A stretch of DNA of 64,000 nt from Thermoplasmata archaeon (GCA_027306505.1 DAHUZP010000039.1:1-64000); one strand, 5' to 3'; shown: positions 53,372-61,979, counted from the first letter of the stretch. A program made the numbers and translations. The notes: a model not told the origin generated them from the sequence alone.

Positions 53372-53884
53372 ATGAGCGAAGAGAGAGCGGGCGGCCCGAG
53401 AGTTCCAGCGACCGGGGGCCTGCCGCCTATCGGCCGAGAGGAGGACGAACCCCTCGCGCGCGGCCTTCCGGTGGACCACCTGGGCATCGCCGTCTCGGAC
53501 CTCTCCCTCGCGGTCCCTTCCTGGGAGATCGCCCTGGGGGGAGAGGCCTCCCCGCCCGAGCTGGTCCCTTCCCAGAAGGTCCGCGTGCAGTTCCTGGAGG
53601 TCGGAGAGACCCACCTGGAGCTCTTGGAGCCAACCTCCCCGGAAGCGACCATCGCCAAGTTCCTCGAGAAGCGCGGAGGAGGGCTCCACCACATCGCCTT
53701 CCGCGTTCCCGACCTCAGCACGAAGCTCGCCGAGCTCACCGCCCACGGGACCCGTCTCATCGACGCCGTGCCCCGTCCCGGGGCGCGCGGCCGTCTGGTC
53801 GCCTTCGCCCACCCCGCCTCCTTCGGGGGGGTCCTTACCGAGTTCGTCCAGGAGACCCATGGGACCCACGGAGGCGCGCGATGA
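53372..53884 (+). CDS. mce: Methylmalonyl-CoA epimerase
   Basis: 170 aa. A VOC/glyoxalase-fold metalloenzyme. The sequence VDHLGIAVSDL holds the first metal His, VQFLEVGETHLELLEPTSPEATIAKFLEKRGGGLHHIAF the others with its catalytic Glu, and GVLTEFVQ closes the fold. It interconverts (S)- and (R)-methylmalonyl-CoA and supplies the mutase. Residues 1-30 are an extra Pro/Gly/Glu-rich leader. The ATG has GAGGA about 7 nt upstream. Its TGA overlaps the enolase ATG (ATGA). Confidence 0.93.
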   Translation: MSEERAGGPRVPATGGLPPIGREEDEPLARGLPVDHLGIAVSDLSLAVPSWEIALGGEASPPELVPSQKVRVQFLEVGETHLELLEPTSPEATIAKFLEKRGGGLHHIAFRVPDLSTKLAELTAHGTRLIDAVPRPGARGRLVAFAHPASFGGVLTEFVQETHGTHGGAR

Positions 53885-55269
53885 GCCCCGAGGAGCGATC
53901 TCAGCTCCCCCCAATCCCTCCCGCCCCCCACGCACCACCCGCGGGACCTACCGCCCCCGGGTCCGCGGGCACCGGCGGGTCCCGGAGGGCCCCTCCGTCC
54001 CCGTTCTCGCACGGCCCCTCGACCCATGGGGGCTCCCTCCCCTCGGCCATCATCGCCCACGCTCGCCTCCTCCGGGTCTTCGACAGCCGTGGGAACGCGA
54101 CGGCGGAGGCCTACCTGTCCACCGCTTCCGGAGCACTAGGGCACGCCGCCGCTCCCAGCGGTGCCTCCACCGGAGCGACGGAGGTGCACGCCTTCCCCGA
54201 GGGAGGGGTGCCCGTCGCGCTGGAGCGGTTCCAACGCAAGGTGGCGGAGCGCCTGATCGGGTTCCCGATCGACGACCAGGACGGGTTCGACCGCCTGCTC
54301 AAGGAGTTGGACGGAACGAGCGAGCTCTCGAACCTGGGGGGGAACACCACCACCGCGCTATCCATCGCCTACGCCGACCTGAGGTCGAAGGTCTGGGGCG
54401 TCCCGCTCTGGCGCGCGATCCCCGGCTGCCCGTCCGAACCCCGGTTCCCTGCCCTGGTGGGCAACGTGATCAACGGGGGGGCCCACGCCGTGGGAGGACC
54501 CGAGATCCAGGAGTACATCGCCTTCACCGAAGCCCCCGATCCCGGGAAGGCCGTGGAGGCGGCGGTGGCCGTTCACCGGGCCGTGGGGAAGCGACTTCGC
54601 GAGAAGTTCCCGAAGGGGGCCCTGGGACGCGGGGACGAGGGCGGCTGGGTCGCCCCGATCTCCAGCGTCGAAGCTTTGGAGGTGCTCTCGGTGGCCTGCC
54701 ACGAGGTGCACGACGAGCGGCACGCCCAGGGGGTCTCCGTCCGCCCGGGGCTCGACCTCGCCGCGAGCGAGTTCTACCGCAAGGGGCGTTACGTCTACCG
54801 CGACCAGACCCTGGACCCGGACGGTCAGGTCGCCTTCGTTTCGAAGCTCATCGAGCGCTACGGGCTCGCCTACGTGGAGGACCCCTTGGAAGAGGGGGAC
54901 TTCGCGGGGTTCGCACGGCTCACCTCCCGCAGCGCCCGTGGGGGGAACCCCCTCATCGTGGGGGACGACCTCTACACCACCCATCCCGCACGCCTGGAAC
55001 GGGGCCTCCGGGAGGGGGCCGGCAACGCGGTCCTGCTCAAGGTGAACCAGGTGGGGACCCTGACCGACACCCTGCGCTGCGTGGAGCTCGCCCGGAAGGG
55101 GGGGTGGTCGACCGTCGCCTCCCACCGCTCCGGCGAGGTACCGGACGCCTGGCTCGCCCACCTCTCGGTCGCTTTCGGTAGCCGGGGGATCAAATGCGGA
55201 GTCCTCGGCGGCGAACGGATAGCCAAGCTTAATGAATTGGTACGACTCGCGGCCTCCCCCACACCATGA
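53881..55269 (+). CDS. eno: Enolase with Pro-rich N-terminal extension
   Basis: 462 aa. All catalytic and metal residues are recognisable: GGAHAVGGPEIQEY, GDEGGW, the metal Asp in RPGLDLAASEF, Glu in VEDPLEE, Asp in VGDDLYTTHP, Lys in LLKVNQVGTLTDT, His in ASHRSGE and Lys in GERIAKLNEL. It converts 2-phosphoglycerate to phosphoenolpyruvate. About 55 residues rich in Pro, Ser, Gly and Ala precede the normal start region (HARLLRVFDSRGN). No better in-frame start exists nearer the core. It overlaps mce and rpsB by four bases at each end, so it is translated in a coupled operon. Confidence 0.95.
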   Translation: MSPEERSQLPPIPPAPHAPPAGPTAPGSAGTGGSRRAPPSPFSHGPSTHGGSLPSAIIAHARLLRVFDSRGNATAEAYLSTASGALGHAAAPSGASTGATEVHAFPEGGVPVALERFQRKVAERLIGFPIDDQDGFDRLLKELDGTSELSNLGGNTTTALSIAYADLRSKVWGVPLWRAIPGCPSEPRFPALVGNVINGGAHAVGGPEIQEYIAFTEAPDPGKAVEAAVAVHRAVGKRLREKFPKGALGRGDEGGWVAPISSVEALEVLSVACHEVHDERHAQGVSVRPGLDLAASEFYRKGRYVYRDQTLDPDGQVAFVSKLIERYGLAYVEDPLEEGDFAGFARLTSRSARGGNPLIVGDDLYTTHPARLERGLREGAGNAVLLKVNQVGTLTDTLRCVELARKGGWSTVASHRSGEVPDAWLAHLSVAFGSRGIKCGVLGGERIAKLNELVRLAASPTP

Positions 55270-55931
55270 CCCCTGACGACCTACAGGCCGCCGCCTCGCC
55301 CACCCCCATGGCCCTCCCGTCCGACCGGAGGGGCGAAGGGGACCTGCTGATCCCCGAGGACACCTACCTGACCAGCGGGGTCCACATCGGCACCCAGCAG
55401 AAGTCCGCCTCGATGCGGAAGTTCATCTTCAAGATCCGATACGACGGGCTCTACGTCCTCGACATCAAGGAGACCGACCGCCGCATCCGGCTCGCGGCGA
55501 AGTTCCTCTCCCGGTTCCCCTCGGAGAAGATTCTCGCGGTCTCGCAGCGCCAGTACGGGCAGAAGCCCGTGCGCACCTTCGCGAGGCACGTGGGGGCGAT
55601 GACGCTCTCCGAGCGGTTCGTGCCCGGCTCGCTCACCAACCCCAACCTGCCCGGCTTCGTGGAGCCGAAGGTCCTGGTGGTCTCCGATCCCGCGACCGAC
55701 ATGCAGGCCCTCTCCGAGGCGCTATCGGTGGGGATCCCCGTGGTCGGGTTCTGCGACGTCAACAACGACACCCGCTACGTCGACCTGGTCATCCCGGCCA
55801 ACAACAAGGGGCGCGCGTCGCTGGCGACGCTCTATTGGCTGCTCTCCAGGGAGCTCCTCCGGGAGCAGGGGAAGCTCACCGCCGAGACCCCCTTCTCGCT
55901 CACGGTCGAGGACTTCCAGGCGGCCCTCTAG
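55266..55931 (+). CDS. rpsB: Ribosomal protein uS2
   Basis: 221 aa, archaeal S2 of the small subunit. Typical parts are TYLTSGVHIGTQQKSASMRKFIF, GLYVLDIKETDRRIRLAA, RQYGQKPVRTFARHVGA, FVPGSLTNPNL, EPKVLVVSDP and the Cys-containing GFCDVNNDTRYVDLVIPANNKGRAS. The first 25 residues are poorly conserved and an internal ATG (MALPSD, 55308) could also serve. Close linkage with eno is common in archaea. Confidence 0.96.
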   Translation: MTPDDLQAAASPTPMALPSDRRGEGDLLIPEDTYLTSGVHIGTQQKSASMRKFIFKIRYDGLYVLDIKETDRRIRLAAKFLSRFPSEKILAVSQRQYGQKPVRTFARHVGAMTLSERFVPGSLTNPNLPGFVEPKVLVVSDPATDMQALSEALSVGIPVVGFCDVNNDTRYVDLVIPANNKGRASLATLYWLLSRELLREQGKLTAETPFSLTVEDFQAAL

Positions 55932-56214
55932 GGCGTGGACCGTGGCCCCCGGGGGGGCGTTGTGGACAGGGTTCCCGAGCCCGCCAAGGGCCGAAGGGTC
56001 GTTCATCGCCCCACACAGATACGGTCGGTGACACGTCCACCAGCACGTATGTTAGATGTGAACGATTTTCCGGCCTGTCCAGCTAGGCTTCCGGGGGGTA
56101 CAATAGTCCTTTTCTACCTTCCACGGAGTGTGCATAGACGCGTTCCAGGGGGGACGGGGGATTGTCGGCGCGCTACGCACAGGTCGGGAGACCTACGCAT
56201 TACCTTCGTAGGGC
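55932..56214. other. AT-richer leader region upstream of tfb, with hairpin before the start
   Basis: 283 nt without a gene. It is less GC-rich than its surroundings and has several possible promoter-like runs (cgtatgttag, tacaatagtcctttt). A 6-bp hairpin CCTACG/CGTAGG (56192-56197 with 56207-56212, loop 9) ends two bases before the tfb ATG and could affect initiation. Confidence 0.4.
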
Positions 56215-57243
56215 ATGAGCACACGTGCACCTCCGCAGGTCCCGCTCCGTTCCGACGCGGGCGAGGAGCTCTGTCCGGCCTGCCGCTCGCTTCATCTCAC
56301 CCGCGACGAGCTGAGGGGTGAGGTCGTCTGCGATGACTGTGGACTGGTCCTGGACGGGAGCGCCCTGGTCTCCGACCGCGGCGGGCGCGTGCGGGGCGAG
56401 GACAACGGGCGCGTGGCCCTGGGCTACGGACCCGCGACCTCGAACCTCCTGCCGGACAAGGGGCTCTACAGCGAGATCGGCTCCCCGGGTCGGGACTTCC
56501 AGGGGAACGCCCTCTCCCGCCACGCCTCGCTCAAGTTCTACCACCTGAGGAAGCTCAACCACCGCCTGAGGACCGTCCGCACCCACCAGAGGAACCTGGT
56601 GGTGGCGCTCGCTGAGCTCAACCGCCTCGCGAGCGTCCTCGGCCTCTCCCGCGAGGTCAAGGAGTCGGCCACGTTCATCTATCGCAAGGCGCTCGAGAAC
56701 AAGGCGACGCGCGGGAAGAAGATCGTCTCCCTCGTCGCGGCGAGCGTCTACGCGGCCTGCCGGCAGTGCCGGGTGCCGCGCACCATGAAGGAGATCATCG
56801 TCCACTCGAAGGCGAGCAAGATCGAGGTCGGACGGGCCTACACGGTCCTCGCCCGCGAGCTCCACCTGGCCCTGCGGCCGATCGAGCCCCGGGACTACCT
56901 CGTACGCTTCACGCAGGACCTGAACCTCTCCCGGGAGGTCCGTCAGAAGGTCCTGGAGCTCCTCGCCCGGGTGGAGAAGGTCTACTCCACCAGCGGGGTG
57001 CTTCCGAACGGCGTGCTCGCGACGATCATCTACATCGCCTGCAACAGCCTGGGTGAGCCGCGCAGCCAGGACCGGATCGCGGCCGTCGCGAACGTGACGC
57101 CCGTCACCATCCGCAACCACTACAAGGAGTTCCTGGACCTTCTGGGGCTGCCCCGCGTGACCGGCGGGACCCCCCCGGTCCGGTCCTCCCCTCCTGTCGC
57201 CGCGGGCCAGGGCGGGTCGAACGTGCTCGGCACGGCCCACTGA
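56215..57243 (+). CDS. tfb: Transcription initiation factor TFB
   Basis: 342 aa. N-terminal zinc ribbon with C20, C23, C39 and C42, B-finger region about 50-90, then two cyclin-like repeats (about 110-200 and 205-300) that bind TBP and BRE DNA. The segments LVVALAELNRLASVLGLSREV and ATIIYIACNSLGEPRSQDRIAAVANVTPVTIRN are typical. It recruits RNA polymerase to TATA promoters. The last 40 residues are a Pro/Gly-rich tail. Archaea often have several TFBs and this may not be the only one. Confidence 0.96.
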   Translation: MSTRAPPQVPLRSDAGEELCPACRSLHLTRDELRGEVVCDDCGLVLDGSALVSDRGGRVRGEDNGRVALGYGPATSNLLPDKGLYSEIGSPGRDFQGNALSRHASLKFYHLRKLNHRLRTVRTHQRNLVVALAELNRLASVLGLSREVKESATFIYRKALENKATRGKKIVSLVAASVYAACRQCRVPRTMKEIIVHSKASKIEVGRAYTVLARELHLALRPIEPRDYLVRFTQDLNLSREVRQKVLELLARVEKVYSTSGVLPNGVLATIIYIACNSLGEPRSQDRIAAVANVTPVTIRNHYKEFLDLLGLPRVTGGTPPVRSSPPVAAGQGGSNVLGTAH

Positions 57244-57316
57244 CCCGCTAGCGAGCCTCCCGGGGAGCCCCTCCCGTTCCCAAAAGCGGATTACCGCTCG
57301 TCGTCTCCAGGAGCGG

Positions 57317-58555
57317 ATGGCCACCGTCCCAGCGCTCTCCTACTCGGGCTTCCACGCCTACACGGAGTGCCCGCTGCGCTGGAAGTACCTCTACATCGAC
57401 CGGATGCCGACCGCGCCCCGGGGGTACTTCTCCTTCGGCCGGTCGGTGCACTCCGCCCTCGAGGAGTTCGTCAAGCCCCTCACGAAGCTCTCGACCCTGG
57501 GGGCCGTTCCCTCCGGCGGGAGGGCCCAGCGAACGCTGGGGGAGTTCGACGAGTCGCCCGCTCCCGCCGAGACCCCCCCGGAGCCCGCGACGCCCACGCT
57601 GCTCGCGGTGGAGGAGCTCCTGGAGGTCTACCGCAGGGTCTGGGTCTCGGAAGGCTACCTCTCCCCGGAGGACGAGAAACGCAACTTCGACCTTGGGGCG
57701 GACCTCCTGCGGCGGTTCCATGCCCTGTTCGTGTCGGCGCCTCCCAGGCCCGTCGCGGTGGAGCAGGAGCTCGACGCCTCGGTCGACGGGATCAAGATCC
57801 ACGGCATCCTGGACCGGATCGACGAGACCCCGAAGGGCGGCCTCGAGGTCCTGGACTACAAGACTTCGAAGCAGCTCTCCTGGCAGGAGGCCCGCACCTC
57901 CGACCAGTTGACCCTCTACCAGCTCCTGGTCGAGAAGAACTACCCTAGGCCGGTCGAAGCTCTCACGCTCTACCATGTGCGCACCCTCTCCCCCCTGCGT
58001 ACGCCCCCCCGCGGGACGGAGGAGGTGGAGGACCTGTCCACCAGGCTGGGCGAGGTGGCGGACGGGATCCGCACCGAGGTCTACGACCCCCGTCCCGGAC
58101 CGTACTGCAATCGATGCGACTTTCGGGCGATCTGCCCGGAGTGGAAGGAGATCCCCGAGCGCGAGCGGGAGAGGATCCGAGAGCTCGTCGAACGCTACGA
58201 GGAGCTCAAGCGGCGAGGCGAGGGTCTGCGCAGGGAGATGGAGGGGGTCGCGAGCGAGCTGCACGCGGCCTCCGAGGAGCTCGGGGTCCACCGCTTGACC
58301 TCCAGGGGGTCCACGATCTACCGGAAGAAGGAGACCCGGTGGGTGTTCCCCCCGGAGCAGGTGCTTCCGGTCCTGCAGGAGGCCGGCCTGCTGCCCCGAG
58401 TGGCCCGGCTCGACGGGGACCAGCTGTCACGGCTGCTGAGCGACCCCAAGGTGCCCGCTTCCGTCCGCCGTTCCCTGCGGGGGCAGGGACGTCGCCAGGC
58501 CGAGTGGTCCCTGCGCTACGAGGGCCCCACCGGTGAATCGGACGTCTCAGAGTGA
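57317..58555 (+). CDS. RecB/AddB-family PD-(D/E)XK nuclease with iron-sulfur Cys motif
   Basis: 412 aa. It starts SYSGFHAYTECPLRWKYLY (first cluster Cys, about 18), with the conserved His in GRSVHSALEEF, Asp in HGILDRIDE, the D-x-K motif in EVLDYKTSK and Q-x3-Y in QLTLYQLL. CNRCDFRAICP near residue 265 completes the four-Cys set. A charged coiled coil and a DNA-binding-like C-terminal region follow. Such proteins act in DNA end processing and repair. Unlike the split Cas4-like pair at 45 kb it is a single soluble chain. A TATA-like ttacc lies about 26 nt upstream. Confidence 0.88.
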   Translation: MATVPALSYSGFHAYTECPLRWKYLYIDRMPTAPRGYFSFGRSVHSALEEFVKPLTKLSTLGAVPSGGRAQRTLGEFDESPAPAETPPEPATPTLLAVEELLEVYRRVWVSEGYLSPEDEKRNFDLGADLLRRFHALFVSAPPRPVAVEQELDASVDGIKIHGILDRIDETPKGGLEVLDYKTSKQLSWQEARTSDQLTLYQLLVEKNYPRPVEALTLYHVRTLSPLRTPPRGTEEVEDLSTRLGEVADGIRTEVYDPRPGPYCNRCDFRAICPEWKEIPERERERIRELVERYEELKRRGEGLRREMEGVASELHAASEELGVHRLTSRGSTIYRKKETRWVFPPEQVLPVLQEAGLLPRVARLDGDQLSRLLSDPKVPASVRRSLRGQGRRQAEWSLRYEGPTGESDVSE

Positions 58556-58698
58556 CCTCTCATCCGTTCTCCTTCGATCCGGAGCAGAGGTGGAACGCTA
58601 GGGGGCTGCCCCGTCCGGAGGGCGCTAGAAAGCAGCTTCCCCCCGGGAAAGGCCCCGCGCGCGAAATCCACAAGTACTGACCCCCATCCTGCAAGGGC

Positions 58699-58749
58699 AG
58701 GCGATGATGTCCGCCTGAACCGCCCACCCGGGGCTGATGACATCTAGCG
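58699..58749 (+). promoter_or_regulatory. Fluoride riboswitch (crcB RNA aptamer)
   Basis: The sequence matches the crcB-motif layout. GGCG/CGCC forms P1 (58700-58715), and GATGTC pairs with GACATC of GCTGATGACATCTA (P2). GCCC/GGGC forms the third helix, and the conserved AAC and CTGATGA elements are in place. It lies 45 nt upstream of a crcB gene. A 6-bp GGCGCC hairpin (58765-58781) between aptamer and start may be the expression platform. No U-tract follows it, so control of translation is more likely than termination (inference). Confidence 0.93.
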
Positions 58750-58794
58750 GGGACCGGGTGCAAGGGCGCCTCCACGGCGCCGGATAGGGCGGAC

Positions 58795-59196
58795 GTGAAC
58801 GAAGGGCAGTTGGAACTGGTGGCGCTGGTCGCCACGGGGGGCGCCATCGGAAGCGTCGCCCGCTACGGGCTGAGCGGTCTCCTCAGCCGGGGCGACTTCC
58901 CCTGGGGCACCTTCGCGGTGAACCTCACCGGGACCTTCTTCCTCGCCTTCCTCTACTTCCTCTCGCTCGGACGGGGGCTGCTCTCCTCCAACGTACGCAC
59001 TTTCCTCTTCGTCGGGTTCTTCGGGGGGTACACGACCTTCTCCACCTTCGGTCTCGAGACGGTCAACCTGGCCCGGGGAGGGTCGCCCACCCTCGCCCTG
59101 TGGAACTTCGTGCTGAACGCGGGGTTCTGCGTCCTGGGGGCGTTCTTAGGAGCCTTGGTGGGCCTCTGGATGGGAGGAGCGTCCGAATGGAACTGA
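58795..59196 (+). CDS. crcB: Fluoride channel CrcB/Fluc
   Basis: 133 aa, four membrane helices. Family motifs GGAIGSVARYGLSG, WGTFAVNLTGTFFLAFL and FFGGYTTFSTFGLETVNL (pore Phe box and Thr/Ser track) are intact. It exports fluoride as a dual-topology dimer. Start is GTG. Expression should rise with fluoride through the upstream aptamer. The next gene overlaps its end by 10 nt. Confidence 0.95.
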   Translation: MNEGQLELVALVATGGAIGSVARYGLSGLLSRGDFPWGTFAVNLTGTFFLAFLYFLSLGRGLLSSNVRTFLFVGFFGGYTTFSTFGLETVNLARGGSPTLALWNFVLNAGFCVLGAFLGALVGLWMGGASEWN

Positions 59197-59516
59197 AGGA
59201 GAAGGCGGTCCGCCTGAAGATCTACCTCGGGGAGTCGGACCGGTACCGGGGCGTGCCCGCCTACCAGGCCGTCGTCCACCATCTCCGGGAGAAGGGGTTC
59301 TGGGGCGCGACGGTGTATCGAGGGATCTACGGCTACGGCAAGAGGAGCCTGCTGCACTCCGCCTCGGTCCTTCGTCTGAGCGAGGACCTTCCGCTCATCG
59401 TCGAGGCCGTGGAGGACGAGGACAAGGTCCTCTTGGTCATCCCCGAGCTCAGCAAGATGGTCAAGGGCGGGCTCATCACCGTGGAGGACGTGAGGGTCCT
59501 CCGTCACCTGGGCTGA
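59187..59516 (+). CDS. DUF190 protein, companion of CrcB
   Basis: 109 aa, a PII-like alpha/beta fold family often found beside crcB. The segments RLKIYLGESDRYRGVPAYQAVVHHLREKGFWGATVYRGIYGYG and LPLIVEAVEDEDKV are typical. The ATG lies inside the end of crcB with GGGAGGAG 6-13 nt upstream. Its role in fluoride resistance is unproven. It may regulate or stabilise the channel. Confidence 0.9.
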   Translation: MELKEKAVRLKIYLGESDRYRGVPAYQAVVHHLREKGFWGATVYRGIYGYGKRSLLHSASVLRLSEDLPLIVEAVEDEDKVLLVIPELSKMVKGGLITVEDVRVLRHLG

Positions 59517-59564
59517 GCCCCGCACGCCGGAAAGGGTCCCCTCGGGCGCCCTTCGGCGCCGCTC

Positions 59565-60191
59565 TCACGCCGGAGGGGCGGAGGAGAGGTAGTTGGAGTC
59601 CACGTAGACGTGGACGGTCGAGTTGCCGGTGGTCGTCCAGAGGAAGGTGTAGTACGAGGTGTACTGCGCGGTGTAGGTGAAATAGGCCGACGAGGTGGGT
59701 CCCTGCAGGTCGTAGACGGGGTTCTGCATCCGCTGGGTCCAGGTCGCGGGGTTCGGCCCGTCCACGATGATACTGAAGAGGACCGCCTCCCCATAGGGGG
59801 CCGTCACCGAGAAGTTCCCGGTCACCACGTCGTCCCCGTCGATCATCCCCGTCACCCCTGTGCTGTTGTCGCCAGCGACGAGCAGGGTCTTGGTGTAGGT
59901 GAGCGGGTCGGGCGCCGGCTGGGCCGTGTTGGTGAGCTCCGGATAGATGACCGCGGTCACGAGCCCGACCATCCCGATGATCAGGGCCGCCCTCACCGCC
60001 TTCACGTAGAAGTTGCGGCGACGGGGGGTGCTGATGGTCCACTGGAAGAGCTGGTGCGCTGGACGGAGCCATCGAGGGAGCTGGACCTCTCCGCTCGGAG
60101 GCGGGGACGAGGTGGGGGCTGAGGGGGGGGCCGCGGCGCCCGGGGACGGGCCCGCCGGTCCCTCGGACCGCAGCGGGGGCTCCGATGCCAT
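59565..60191 (-). CDS. Single-pass membrane protein with small ectodomain
   Basis: 208 aa, not recognised. Residues 1-40 are Pro/Ser/Ala-rich and cytosolic, followed by a basic segment (PRRRNFYVKAVR). One membrane helix spans about 68-86, then an extracellular beta-rich domain of about 115 residues with many Tyr and Thr (YFTYTAQYTSYYTFLW) follows. A TATA-like TCTTAAAG lies 27-29 nt upstream of the ATG. It is transcribed towards the crcB operon (convergent). Confidence 0.72.
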   Translation of the reverse strand: MASEPPLRSEGPAGPSPGAAAPPSAPTSSPPPSGEVQLPRWLRPAHQLFQWTISTPRRRNFYVKAVRAALIIGMVGLVTAVIYPELTNTAQPAPDPLTYTKTLLVAGDNSTGVTGMIDGDDVVTGNFSVTAPYGEAVLFSIIVDGPNPATWTQRMQNPVYDLQGPTSSAYFTYTAQYTSYYTFLWTTTGNSTVHVYVDSNYLSSAPPA

Positions 60192-60297
60192 CGGCCCCTG
60201 CGGGGAAGAGGGCTTTAAGAGGCCTTCTCACGGGCCCACGGGTCCGGGGTCCAGAGGGCAGGGGCGACCCAGGAGCCCCCGCTCGAGCCGGTGGGGC

Positions 60298-60933
60298 TCA
60301 GGCGTAGAGGGAGCAGATGTAGCAGTAGTATCGACCGTACTGCGGGACGAAGGTCGTGGGCTTCCCGCAGCGGTGGCAGAACGGAGGGGAGCCTGAGGAG
60401 GAGGCCAGGGGGGCTCCCACGGCGTAGCTCTGCATCGGGGCCACCATGTACATCGGAGCCGGGGCGTAGGCGACGCCTCCGGCGGGGAGCATGCCCACCG
60501 TCCCCATCGCCATAGGCACGCCCATCATCGGCGAGGCGCGCTCCCGCTCGGCCTCGCCGAGCTTCACGTAGGCGATGATGTAGAAGATCCCCGTGATCAG
60601 GAACCCGAAGATGAGGCCCAGGATCCCGAGGAGGATGGTCGGCGCCTTCGCGCCGGAGTAGTCCCCCCGCTTCGTCCGCTGGTAGCTCAGCGCGAAGGCG
60701 ACGTAGAGCATGAGGACCGTGAAGCCGATGATCAGCGCTGCGACGAGCGCGAACGAGACGAGGACGAACCCCACCAAGAGGAAGAGGAAGGCGAAGAACA
60801 GGATCGCCGCGCTGCAGAGGATCTGGAAGATGAATCCCAGGAGGATGAACGTCTCGGCGTCATGCCCCGCGTTGGTTTGGACCGGCACGGTACCCATCAC
60901 GGGCTGTGGATACACAGGTTCAAGAGGCTCCAT
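60298..60933 (-). CDS. Four-helix membrane protein with C-terminal zinc ribbon
   Basis: 211 aa from ATG 60933 (AGG directly upstream; a 22-residue longer version is possible). Helices at about 28-50, 53-78, 97-120 and a hydrophobic loop. A Met/Pro/Ala-rich linker follows, and the last 30 residues hold CHRCGK and CYIC, a four-Cys zinc ribbon. Function unknown. It is a further example of a membrane protein ending in a cytosolic zinc module. Confidence 0.75.
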   Translation of the reverse strand: MEPLEPVYPQPVMGTVPVQTNAGHDAETFILLGFIFQILCSAAILFFAFLFLLVGFVLVSFALVAALIIGFTVLMLYVAFALSYQRTKRGDYSGAKAPTILLGILGLIFGFLITGIFYIIAYVKLGEAERERASPMMGVPMAMGTVGMLPAGGVAYAPAPMYMVAPMQSYAVGAPLASSSGSPPFCHRCGKPTTFVPQYGRYYCYICSLYA

Positions 60934-61039
60934 CCTGCGCTTAAGCGTTGGGATGGTGGCGGGCCTTCCCCCGGGAAGGCTTGGCCCGGGGCCCTCCACC
61001 GCATGGCGGTCCCCCGACGACCCCAGAAGGGCCGAGCCC

Positions 61040-61951
61040 TCAGTACTGGCCGGAGAAGTTCGCGAGGACCTCGGACGCGAAGCTCGGGTCCTCGAAGTAG
61101 CTCACCTTCCCCGGAGTGTAGACGTCCAGCTGAGGGATGTGAAGGTCGGGGAACAGGTAGGAGTGGTTGTGCGGGATGTCCTCCGCGGAGGGGGCATCGA
61201 CCAGGCCGTCGTTCGCGTGGCCGGAGAAGTAGGCCATCGCCCAGGCGGGGTTCGCGTAGCCGACGTACACCAGCCACTCGGCCCCCGGGTAGTTCGCGAG
61301 CGCGTTGGGGACGTAGGCATGCATCGCGGCGAGGAACGGAGAGCCTTCGGACATCTCCGCCGCCTCGTACCCCGATAGGTTGAGCCAGGGTGTGAGGGCG
61401 GTCACCGGGGCCCCGTCCAGGGGGGAGGCCAGGAAGATCACGTTCTGGAGCGTCACGTTCGGCAGCCGCACGTGCTCCAGCATGTACTCGGTGACGAGTC
61501 CGCCCATGCTGTGCCCGATGATGTCCATGGTGACCGAGCGGTGGGCGAAGGCCTCGCCCAGGACCTTCCCGAGCTCCAGCCCGACGGTCTCGATCGGCGT
61601 CTCGGTGGTCCCGAAGAAGGAGCTGTCGGTGTAGGTGGTCCCGTTGCTGAAGGCGAGGGTGAAGGTCCCGTAGTAGGAGACGACCCCCACCACGTACCCC
61701 GCGTTCACGAGCTGCTGGTAGACGTTGACCCCGTAGGTCCAGACCGAGTAGGCGGGGACCGGGCTGGGGTCGTAGCCGTGGACGAGGATGACGTAGGTCG
61801 GGTTCGAGACCGGATGATGGGGAGCGAGGGACGAGGAGGCCCGCGCGGAACCACCGGGCAGCATCCCGGGGAGGGCGAGGACCGTCGCGGCGACCAGCAG
61901 GACCGCGACCGAGACGAGCGTCCCGAGGGTCGTCACCCTGGAGGCAGACAC
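61040..61951 (-). CDS. Secreted lipase/esterase-like alpha/beta hydrolase
   Basis: 303 aa. N-terminal signal or anchor helix (about 8-30) ending near ARASS. The alpha/beta-hydrolase core begins VILVHGYDP (oxyanion strand). The nucleophile elbow is GHSMGG (Ser at about 147), with a likely acid in NVIFLASPLDGAP and downstream Asp residues, and His in a late loop (DIPHNHSYLFPDLHIP). It resembles EstA/LipA-type triacylglycerol lipases and PGAP1-like enzymes. The GTG start lies about 28 nt after a TATA element. Confidence 0.85.
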   Translation of the reverse strand: MSASRVTTLGTLVSVAVLLVAATVLALPGMLPGGSARASSSLAPHHPVSNPTYVILVHGYDPSPVPAYSVWTYGVNVYQQLVNAGYVVGVVSYYGTFTLAFSNGTTYTDSSFFGTTETPIETVGLELGKVLGEAFAHRSVTMDIIGHSMGGLVTEYMLEHVRLPNVTLQNVIFLASPLDGAPVTALTPWLNLSGYEAAEMSEGSPFLAAMHAYVPNALANYPGAEWLVYVGYANPAWAMAYFSGHANDGLVDAPSAEDIPHNHSYLFPDLHIPQLDVYTPGKVSYFEDPSFASEVLANFSGQY

Positions 61952-61970
61952 AGGCCCGCGAGTTGCCGTA

Positions 61971-61979
61971 CGGTATTTG
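61971..61979 (-). promoter_or_regulatory. TATA box of the lipase-like gene
   Basis: Minus-strand CAAATACC about 28 nt before the GTG at 61951, again consistent with a leaderless mRNA. Confidence 0.5.

Noticed and set aside
60931-60962. gcgcttaagcgttgggatgg resembling the antisense of a 5S rRNA segment
   Set aside because: The match lacks about eight internal bases, and no 5S helices can be built around it.
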